Assembly (NCBI GenBank): GCA_041398705.1
Contig: JAWKUI010000015.1
Location: forward strand, 10,957-74,956
Reading direction: 5' to 3'
DNA from: NORP259 sp041398705
GTDB lineage: Bacteria > Planctomycetota > UBA1135 > GCA-002686595
DNA length: 64,000 nucleotides
Shown: positions 27,344-33,752 of the stretch, one piece after another
How the letters are laid out: every line of letters starts with the position of its first letter
Numbering within the stretch: position 1 is the first letter of the stretch
The notes under the pieces: model-generated
The model's database searches: none
Told to the model about the DNA's origin: nothing
The model's input: the letters and a program-made list of their open reading frames with translations, nothing else
Made by a program: the position numbers and the translations under genes

Positions 27344-28960
27344 CTACTGCTGCACCTCGTAACAACCCATGTCCGCCAGTCCAGGAAGATTCGGACGGAA
27401 TACAGAGTCGAAGGAGCGCGGCAACAACAAACTCCAATCGTACTCATAGTCCACCAGGAAGGTGGGCAACTGCTCGGGGTAGTTGAGCTGGACGCCGTAG
27501 TCGCTGGCAAACGGCGGAGACGTACACCCCGCCGTGCAACCCCGATCAATGCAGGGGGAGCTCGTTTTCAGATGGTAGTTACTCCCAACCGTCACGAACT
27601 GCGGATCTTGGCGGATGTTCCCCGTCCCTGGATAGGTCCCCGATGAGCAGGTACACTCGATATCCGAGTAGGCAACGCCATCACTGGAAGTACCATCCTT
27701 CAAGATCGGCCAAGTCATCACTGGATCGAAATTGTTCCAGATGATCGAGTTGGACATAGTGAGCTGCCCAGTGTTTTCGACCGATACGATGCCGCCCGGC
27801 GAGCTCATCCCGGACACCTTCGGATTGACCAGCACTGTGTTCTCAGTGATTGAGCAGTTCGAGATGTTCACGTCCGGGGAGGAGGTGCCGCCGATCCCAC
27901 CGAACACAGCAATCGCGGCCCCCTTGCCTCTCACAAAGTTGTGATGGAACAGGCAGTTGTAGATGAGCGGAGATCCGGTGAAGTACGGCGAAATGGCAAT
28001 GGCCCCGCCCTTCTGACCAGCAAAAGTAGGGGCGTCCGGGTCGGTTTCCGCCCCTGCCAGGTTGAACTCGAACGTGCTGTTGTAGATGTAAGGAGGGTAG
28101 TTGAATCCGGAAGAGTAGATATCCTCCCCCTCCACTTCCAGCATGGCGATTGCGCCAGCCGCCGTGTCACTGCGATTGGCTTGGAAGTGGCACCGGAACA
28201 GTCCCGCCCAAGCGTCCGCCTTGCTGCCGTCCACATAGACCGCTCCACCGGAGGCCAATGCGGAGTTCCCAAGGAAGAAGCAGTTGTGGATCTTGACGGC
28301 AAGTCCGCCCCCTGAGAAACTGTCCGTACCCGCGTAGATTCCACCGCCGTGCTGCAGCTTGAACTGCTGCTCGCCAGGGAGCGGAAGCAGTGGCCCATAG
28401 GCCGCTCCCTGGGCAATCTGGAAGCCATCGATGACAGTCAGGAGGTCGCTGCTAAGCGTCGTGAGGTTGGAAACCTCAATGACGTTGTACGCCATCCCAC
28501 TTGCGCCGAGGTTCCCCGACAGAATGGTCTGACGGTAGTTGCCAAGTCGGTTGTTTTCGTCAACTTCACCTCCGAGGAATCCACCGTACAACCCAACCCC
28601 ACGTTCGACAAAGAAGGTCCGGCTCTTCGTATCGCCGGCAATGCGCTCTGATCCAGCGCCGGGCAAATAGGTTCCCTCGATGACGAACACTTTCTTATCC
28701 GCTGTGCCGGATGCAGCGCTCGCAGCTTGACTTAATGCAAGGTTTAGGTCCGCAGTTCGATTGTTCCAACTCGAACCGTCTGCAAGCCCCAAAGCCGTTG
28801 GGCCGACATAGCGCTGGCCCCGTGCGTGCCCTGCCAAGAGTCCGGCTACCACCGCAAACCCAAGCAACCTAGCGCCTGGCCTCCGATTGGCAGATCCTTT
28901 CTCACCGCGCGCCCAGTTCAGGCAAGAGTGAGTGAGTGAGTGAGTGAGTGAACGTTTCAT
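27344..28960 (-). CDS. Secreted right-handed beta-helix protein (choice-of-anchor Q type), repeat-tract start
   Basis: A 538-aa protein. After a 30-residue polar, basic N-region comes a hydrophobic signal core (LLGFAVVAGLLAGHARGQ), then YVGPTALGLADGSSWNN and coils of the parallel beta-helix type (GGAVYVDGS, NCSITENT, SNSIIWNN), ending with SSPCIDRGCTAGC and LADMGCYEVQQ, the closing phrase of this family. It lacks the C-terminal domain of its neighbours. Codons 4-12 are a tetranucleotide repeat (see 28926), so translation of the whole protein depends on the repeat number. Unusually A+T-rich for the window. Probably an exported structural or adhesive protein. Confidence 0.85.
   Translation of the reverse strand: MKRSLTHSLTHSCLNWARGEKGSANRRPGARLLGFAVVAGLLAGHARGQRYVGPTALGLADGSSWNNRTADLNLALSQAASAASGTADKKVFVIEGTYLPGAGSERIAGDTKSRTFFVERGVGLYGGFLGGEVDENNRLGNYRQTILSGNLGASGMAYNVIEVSNLTTLSSDLLTVIDGFQIAQGAAYGPLLPLPGEQQFKLQHGGGIYAGTDSFSGGGLAVKIHNCFFLGNSALASGGAVYVDGSKADAWAGLFRCHFQANRSDTAAGAIAMLEVEGEDIYSSGFNYPPYIYNSTFEFNLAGAETDPDAPTFAGQKGGAIAISPYFTGSPLIYNCLFHHNFVRGKGAAIAVFGGIGGTSSPDVNISNCSITENTVLVNPKVSGMSSPGGIVSVENTGQLTMSNSIIWNNFDPVMTWPILKDGTSSDGVAYSDIECTCSSGTYPGTGNIRQDPQFVTVGSNYHLKTSSPCIDRGCTAGCTSPPFASDYGVQLNYPEQLPTFLVDYEYDWSLLLPRSFDSVFRPNLPGLADMGCYEVQQ
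28926..28951 (-). repeat. GAGT/ACTC tetranucleotide tract inside the start of a secreted protein gene
   Basis: Six full copies plus two bases of a 4-bp unit, beginning about 10 nt inside the ORF and encoding SLTHSLTHS. A gain or loss of one unit shifts the frame immediately after MKR, so this has the form of a phase-variable contingency locus. Confidence 0.85.
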
Positions 28961-29337
28961 CGCGAGCCCTCCAAATGGTGAGGAGAAAAGTGAAGCGACG
29001 ACACCAATGCGGTGAGGTCTACATCCAACCTACGCCCACATCCTTTGGCCGCAAGGGGGCAAATCTGCAAAGATTCGATGCTGGCCATTCGCGCTTCAGA
29101 GGCTCAACTGCCTGAAGAGTCTGTGCTCACAATCAACATTGCGGGCAGAAATGGAAGCCTGCCCAGGAAGGACACCAAGTAGCGAAACTCGACCCAGTTC
29201 AAAGCCCCGTTGAAGGCGACCACATAACGAATGGGTCCACTTGGTTCCGATTGGATCACTCCTTGAGCACCGTGCGTTGCGCGCCTGCCACGCGCGCCGC
29301 ACGCTTCGGGCAATGGGGTTTCCCCCCTCCGCATGCC
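28961..29337. other. Intergenic region, no gene recognised
   Basis: 377 bp between the beta-helix gene start and the end of the aspartoacylase-like gene. A 76-codon minus-strand frame (29104-29334) contains a hydrophobic stretch (RYVVAFNGALNWVEFRYLVS) but has no start signal or family likeness. The part from 28961 to about 29100 is A+T-richer and must contain the promoter of the beta-helix gene, though no clear box is seen. Confidence 0.5.
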
Positions 29338-30306
29338 TCAACGCGGAACTTTCGCCGCCGGATCCCCGCACGCTTCGGCCAGAAAGAACCCCTCGCCCCC
29401 CTGATCCTGATACAGCGGCATCACCAGGTACCCATCCCGCGAGGCAAACACCGGCTGGCCGTCTTTGTCCCCGAGCCGATCGCCCTGGCGCACGGCGTCG
29501 AAACTCTGGAAGCGGCGCGAAGGCAGGCTGCCCATTACGAAGCGGGAGCCGGCGGTTTCTTCGCGGTGGAAGACGTTCACGTGGCCGGGAAGTTCGTCGG
29601 TCTCCTGGCGCAGGATCTGGCGGGCGTGGCGCACGACGTTGTGGTCGTCGGGCAGGAGACCGGTGATCGCCAGGGCACTCCAGACGGCGGCTTCGAGGTG
29701 GCGCACGGTGGAGGGTTCGCCGGACTTGCCGCCTTCGACGACGATGGCGGCGCCGTGGAATTCGCTGAACCAGGCGGCGAGGGTGCCCTGGATCGATTCG
29801 TTGAGGCCGTGCACGCAGGGCACACCGATGTGGGCGCCGAGGCGCTGGCTGTCTTCGGCGCCGAGTACGACGGCGAAGGGCGGGCCGCCGCCGGAGGTGC
29901 TGTGCAGGTCGAGCAGGAACAGGGGCCGGCCGCTGCCGAAGAAGGGCGCGATGGCGCCGTGCAAGCCGCGCAGTTCCATGTCGCTGAGGCGGTCGGCCTT
30001 GGCGTCCTGGGCGAGCACGCGCGCGATGTCCTCCGCGTGCCAAACGCGATTCAGGTCCCGGTCGATGCCCCGTTCCCCCACCTGCAAGGCGGGGCGGTTG
30101 CCGCGCAGGGCGACCAGGGTGCCTGCCAGCACTTCGCGGTCGCGGCGCAGTTGCGCGCAGACGCGGGTGAGCGCCTCGACGCCCCCCGGCTCGTTGCCGT
30201 GCAGGCCGCCGACGCAGAAGAGCACCGGGCCCAGGCCTTCGAAACGATCGATCTCCCGCGGGGGCAACCCCGCGGGCGACTTCTTCTCCCCTTGTCCGTC
30301 ACTCAC
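29338..30306 (-). CDS. Succinylglutamate desuccinylase/aspartoacylase family hydrolase
   Basis: A 322-aa zinc carboxypeptidase-fold enzyme. Zinc ligands are in VGGLHGNEPGG (H and E) and LLDLHSTSGGG (H); IDRDLNRVW is the substrate carboxylate-binding motif; the catalytic Glu is in AIVVEGGKSGEP. The C-terminal barrel ends VFASRDGYLVMPLY. The family cleaves N-acyl groups from amino acids such as aspartate or glutamate. Its start codon overlaps the end of the GCS2-CBS gene by 8 bp, so both are made together, suggesting a pathway in which a gamma-glutamyl or acyl-amino acid is built and later cut. The substrate is unknown. Confidence 0.88.
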   Translation of the reverse strand: MSDGQGEKKSPAGLPPREIDRFEGLGPVLFCVGGLHGNEPGGVEALTRVCAQLRRDREVLAGTLVALRGNRPALQVGERGIDRDLNRVWHAEDIARVLAQDAKADRLSDMELRGLHGAIAPFFGSGRPLFLLDLHSTSGGGPPFAVVLGAEDSQRLGAHIGVPCVHGLNESIQGTLAAWFSEFHGAAIVVEGGKSGEPSTVRHLEAAVWSALAITGLLPDDHNVVRHARQILRQETDELPGHVNVFHREETAGSRFVMGSLPSRRFQSFDAVRQGDRLGDKDGQPVFASRDGYLVMPLYQDQGGEGFFLAEACGDPAAKVPR

Positions 30307-32206
30307 CGCGCAGGGACTCCTCGAGCAGACGGGCCGCGGCGTTGATGAAGTCGTGTTCGGTCACGATGCCCACCAGGCGGTCGTTTTCCACCACGGGCAG
30401 AGCACCGACCTTGTGTTTGCGCATGAGGTCAATGGCTTCCAGGGTCGACGCGCCCGGCTCGACGGTGACCAGCGGCCCCGCCTTCATGATGTCGCGCACG
30501 GCCACCGGTTTGGTGTCCTTGCCGCGCTGCGCCAGCACCCGCAGCAGGGTGCGCTGGGAGATCAGACCGACGAGGCGCCCGTCCTTGTCCTCCACCGGCA
30601 CGCGGTGCAGGTGCTCCCAGTCCATCAGGCTCGCCACCAGATCCACCACGTCGTCGGGGCCCACGGTGAACACGTCGCGCGTCATCACCTGGCGCACGGT
30701 GCGGAAGGAATGCCGCCAGTCCGACTTGGCTTCGAGGGTCGCCAGGCGCCAGGTGTGTACCGGTTCGCCCGATTGCTGGCGCGCATAGGTCGCCGCGGTG
30801 AGCGCGCGGTGCTGGCCATCGGGCGTGCCGCGGCCTTGCATGCCCGCGAGGGAATCCAGGGCCCACTTCGCCCCGGTCTGCCCACTGCGCACGCGCGCTT
30901 CGACGATGCCGAGGTACTTGTCGATGTCCCCCGGCAGGATGTTCTTCTCCGCGAGCCCCTCGCGCGCCATCGGCAGCAGGCGCTCGAGGATCAGATCCCG
31001 CGCCGTCACAGGCTCGCCATCGACCCAGCGGAACTGGGCATCGAGCCCGTAGCGCGCCGCCGCCATGAAGTTGCCCTTGGCATCATCGAAGGCGAAACAC
31101 TCACGCACGTCGCCGAGCCGTTCGCCCAGGGCCACCATCAAGCCGAAATAGAAAGCCGCGTTCGCCATCTCGTCGACCACGCTCGGGCCTGCGGGGAACG
31201 CGCGCGCTTCGATGCGCAGGTGCGCCTGGCCGTCCTTGACCCCGTAACACGGCCGGTTCCAGCGGTAGACCGTGCCGTTGAACAGGCACAGGGCCTTGAG
31301 CGGCGGAATCTCGCCCCGGGCGAGCATGCTGAGCGATCCTTCGCCGAGATCCTGGGTGAGCAACACGCGGAAGCGCGCCACATCCTCGCGGAAGATCTCG
31401 AGCACCGACTGATCGATCCACTTGGCACCAAAACTCACCCGCCGGCGCGAACCGCGCTTTTGCTGACTCTCGTTGCGCGCGTCGAGGGATTGCTGGAAGA
31501 GCGCCACGCGCGTTTCGTGCCACAGGCGGTGTTGCAGGAACACTGGCGAGTTGACCGCGGCCGCGAGCACCGGGGCGGTGACCACCTGGGCCAGGTTGTA
31601 CAGGAACGGAAACTCCCCGGCCCCCACCTGGAAGTGCAGCTGGAAGCTCGTGTTGCACGCCTCCAGCATCACGTTGTCGTGGGTGGTGCGCAGTTCGTCG
31701 AGGCCCTTGATGTGCGCCGTGAACTCGCTACCGCGCATCTCGGACAGGATTTGGTTGAGCTGCAGGTAGCGCGGCTCGGGCACCATCGCGTCGAGGCTCA
31801 GCTCGTGTTGGTGCAGGGTCGGCAGGATGCCGCACATCAGGATGCGGCTATCCACTTCGGCGGCGGCCTTGCGCGCCCCCTCGACCATGCTCGCCAGCTC
31901 CTGCTCCATGGCGGACAAGCAGCCCCCGGTCAGCACCTGCGGCGAGGCGTTGGCCTCCAGGTTGAAGCGGGCCAGCTCGGGGGTGTAGTTGCCCTGGAGC
32001 CGCTCCAGCACCTGATCCGCCACCAAGTGCGGTTCGTAGGAGGGATTGATCAGGAAGAGCTCCTGCTCCGCCCCGATGCGGCGCACGCCCGTTTCGATGC
32101 GGCCCGTCTGGATCATTTCCTCCAGGGCCCGCAGATCCTCGAGCAGGGCCTGGCTGAAGGCCCGCCGCTGCTCCTCGTCCTGCTCGGAGATGTGGTGTTC
32201 ACCCAT
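30299..32206 (-). CDS. Glutamate-cysteine ligase-like (GCS2) protein fused to two CBS domains
   Basis: The start at 32206 (MGEHHISEQDEEQ) gives 635 aa. Residues 20-430 follow the GCS2/carboxylate-amine ligase pattern: RIGAEQELFLIN, RFNLEANASPQ, EACNTSFQLHFQV, and a NRPCYGVKDGQAHLRIEARA active-site stretch. After a linker come two CBS domains (VRQVMTRDVFTVGPDDVV to SQRTLLRVLA, and VRDIMKAGPLVTVEPG to VTEHDFINAAARLL), which usually bind adenine nucleotides and sense energy state. A ligase under direct nucleotide control is the simplest reading. It overlaps the aspartoacylase-like gene by 8 bp. The product of the ligase is not known and need not be gamma-glutamylcysteine. Confidence 0.87.
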   Translation of the reverse strand: MGEHHISEQDEEQRRAFSQALLEDLRALEEMIQTGRIETGVRRIGAEQELFLINPSYEPHLVADQVLERLQGNYTPELARFNLEANASPQVLTGGCLSAMEQELASMVEGARKAAAEVDSRILMCGILPTLHQHELSLDAMVPEPRYLQLNQILSEMRGSEFTAHIKGLDELRTTHDNVMLEACNTSFQLHFQVGAGEFPFLYNLAQVVTAPVLAAAVNSPVFLQHRLWHETRVALFQQSLDARNESQQKRGSRRRVSFGAKWIDQSVLEIFREDVARFRVLLTQDLGEGSLSMLARGEIPPLKALCLFNGTVYRWNRPCYGVKDGQAHLRIEARAFPAGPSVVDEMANAAFYFGLMVALGERLGDVRECFAFDDAKGNFMAAARYGLDAQFRWVDGEPVTARDLILERLLPMAREGLAEKNILPGDIDKYLGIVEARVRSGQTGAKWALDSLAGMQGRGTPDGQHRALTAATYARQQSGEPVHTWRLATLEAKSDWRHSFRTVRQVMTRDVFTVGPDDVVDLVASLMDWEHLHRVPVEDKDGRLVGLISQRTLLRVLAQRGKDTKPVAVRDIMKAGPLVTVEPGASTLEAIDLMRKHKVGALPVVENDRLVGIVTEHDFINAAARLLEESLRGE

Positions 32207-32215
32207 TGCAGGCCG

Positions 32216-32221
32216 ATCGTA
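32216..32221 (-). promoter_or_regulatory. Candidate -10 box (TACGAT) for the GCS2-CBS operon
   Basis: TACGAT preceded by CCGC lies 9 nt before the ATG at 32206, at the far end of the spacing range seen in the window. Confidence 0.3.
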
Positions 32222-32449
32222 GCGGCCCGGGCCGGACCGGCCCATTTTCGGCCCCGGCATTTCCCCTTCCGAGCCCGCTGGCGGTCCCCCAGGGGCCCTG
32301 GCCCGCGCCCCTGTACGAATTTTGTAGCGGACCGGAACCTAACCTCCCACGGAAGGTTTCGCTGGAGTCGAATCCTCGGGAAGCCCGGTCCGGCCTCGGA
32401 TCCCTGCCCGGCCAATGGCTAGAATGACCCCGAACCCGACAGCTTGCCC

Positions 32450-32965
32450 ATGAAGACCCTTCCTCTGATCCTGACCTGCCTGGCCAGCGGCGCCGTCGGC
32501 GCCGGCGCGACCCACTTCCTTGCTCAGCCCGCCCCGACCCAGGCCTCCGGCGACTTCGAATCGATCGAAGCCCGTCTCAGCAGCCTGAGCCAGGCCTTGA
32601 ACACCCGCGATGGCGCCATCGAAGAGCTCAAGCGCGAGCTGCGCCGCGTGCAGGATGAAAGCGAACTGGTCGGTTACATGCCCGAGCGCACCAGCGTGCC
32701 CCAAGACTTGCCGGTGACCGCGGTGCAAGGCGACGCCATCGTCGAGCGTTCCGGCATGGTCGAGATCGCTGGCCAATCGATCTCGGTGGCGGACTTCGAC
32801 AAGATGATCCGCAACTCACAGGCGCGCATCCGTGAACAGGAGCGCATCGAGCGCGAGCAGGAGCGGGCCGTCGCCGAGGGCGAGCGCATCGAAACCCGCG
32901 TGGCCGCCCTGGCCACGAATTGGGCCTCGATTCCCACCAGCAGAGCGAATTCCGCCGCTTCCTGA
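32450..32965 (+). CDS. Secreted coiled-coil protein, 5' part of a frameshifted gene
   Basis: From the ATG at 32450 (MKTLPLILTCLASGAVGAG, a signal peptide) the frame runs for 171 codons. Residues 38-75 (FESIEARLSSLSQALNTRD) and 125-150 (REQERIEREQERAVAEGERI) form coiled coils. After residue 155 the text turns to low-quality sequence and stops at 32965, while the next frame carries on with sensible sequence from about 32915. One lost base near 32917-32921 would account for this. A TAGAAT box lies 24 nt upstream of the start. The function is unknown; the Spy/CpxP-like look of the whole is only a resemblance. Confidence 0.7.
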   Translation: MKTLPLILTCLASGAVGAGATHFLAQPAPTQASGDFESIEARLSSLSQALNTRDGAIEELKRELRRVQDESELVGYMPERTSVPQDLPVTAVQGDAIVERSGMVEIAGQSISVADFDKMIRNSQARIREQERIEREQERAVAEGERIETRVAALATNWASIPTSRANSAAS

Positions 32966-33258
32966 GCGAGCAGAACGACAAGCGCCGCGAGGTGATGGAC
33001 AGCATGCGCGACGCCGGCGGGGATCGCACCCAGATGCGCGATACCTTCCAGAAGATGCGCGATGACGCCACCCGGGACCTGCAATCGTTCCTGACGATGG
33101 ATCAGTACGAACGGTACCAGGAGTCGGACAACAACGACATGCGCATGTTCCGTGGGCCCGGCGGTGGCGGCCGAGGCGGCTTCGGCGGCCGCGGCGGCAA
33201 TGGCGGCGGCGATGGTGGCAACCAAGGCGGCAATGGCGGCGGCGGACGCAACCAGTAA
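32920..33258 (+). CDS. 3' part of the frameshifted coiled-coil/Gly-rich protein
   Basis: This frame begins only with a TTG and has no ribosome site of its own. It reads GLDSHQQSEFRRFLSEQNDK, then TFQKMRDDATRDLQSFLTMD and a tail of G, R and N repeats ending GGNGGGGRNQ. The junction with the upstream frame restores continuous helix-forming sequence (VAALAT joined to LGLDSHQQ), so I take it as the second half of one protein of about 270 aa. The helical segment with D-R/E-R/M-R pattern resembles periplasmic Spy-like chaperones. Whether the break is a real mutation or a sequencing error cannot be told. Confidence 0.55.
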   Translation: MGLDSHQQSEFRRFLSEQNDKRREVMDSMRDAGGDRTQMRDTFQKMRDDATRDLQSFLTMDQYERYQESDNNDMRMFRGPGGGGRGGFGGRGGNGGGDGGNQGGNGGGGRNQ

Positions 33259-33700
33259 CCCGCCCGATCCGAATGACCCGTCGCCGGCCTTCCGCTGGCG
33301 CGCGGGTTCCCTCTCCCTGGACCGTGAATCCACCGGCCTTCTGGCGGACTGGTTGCAAAGCAGCCACCCCCAGGAGGCCTGTGGTCTTTTGATCGCGGCC
33401 TTGGAGGGCGATACCTGGCGTGGGCACTTCACCCGCGCCGCCAACGAAGCGTCCGACCCCGAGCGATCCTTCCGCGTGCCCGCGCAGCACGTCATGCACT
33501 GGGACCGCGAGGCCCAACGCTCCGGCCGGCGCATCTTGGGCCATTGGCACCATCACCCGGGTGGCGAAGCGCAGCCCTCGGCGCGGGACCGGGCGGAACT
33601 GCCGGAGGGTTGGCTCGGACTGGTGCTCGCGCTCGGCCCGGGCGGCCTGCGCTGGGCCTGCCATGGCACCCCCGCGGAAACCCGTGTATCGGGGGAGTAA
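33233..33700 (+). CDS. JAMM/MPN-domain metalloprotease
   Basis: The most downstream in-frame ATG (33233) gives 155 aa and overlaps the Gly-rich gene by 26 bp. The JAMM zinc site is complete: the catalytic Glu in HPQEACGLL and H-x-H-P-x6-S-x2-D in HWHHHPGGEAQPSARD. These domains are zinc isopeptidases or desulfurating-type peptidases (the bacterial members often release small sulfur carriers such as ThiS or MoaD). No sulfur-carrier gene is nearby. It is probably translated by coupling with the gene before it. Confidence 0.82.
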   Translation: MAAADATSNPPDPNDPSPAFRWRAGSLSLDRESTGLLADWLQSSHPQEACGLLIAALEGDTWRGHFTRAANEASDPERSFRVPAQHVMHWDREAQRSGRRILGHWHHHPGGEAQPSARDRAELPEGWLGLVLALGPGGLRWACHGTPAETRVSGE

Positions 33701-33739
33701 GCGCCAGACCCCATGCTGCCGCCCGCGGCCGGCCCTGCG

Positions 33740-33745
33740 TATGAT
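33740..33745 (+). promoter_or_regulatory. Candidate -10 box (TATGAT) for the M1 peptidase
   Basis: TATGAT lies 7 nt before the ATG at 33753. Its position favours that ATG over the one at 33741, which lies inside the box. Confidence 0.4.
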
Positions 33746-33752
33746 TGCGGCC

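Noticed and set aside
29104..29334. 76-codon minus-strand frame with a hydrophobic middle
   Set aside because: No start signal, no family likeness and unusual composition; could be chance.
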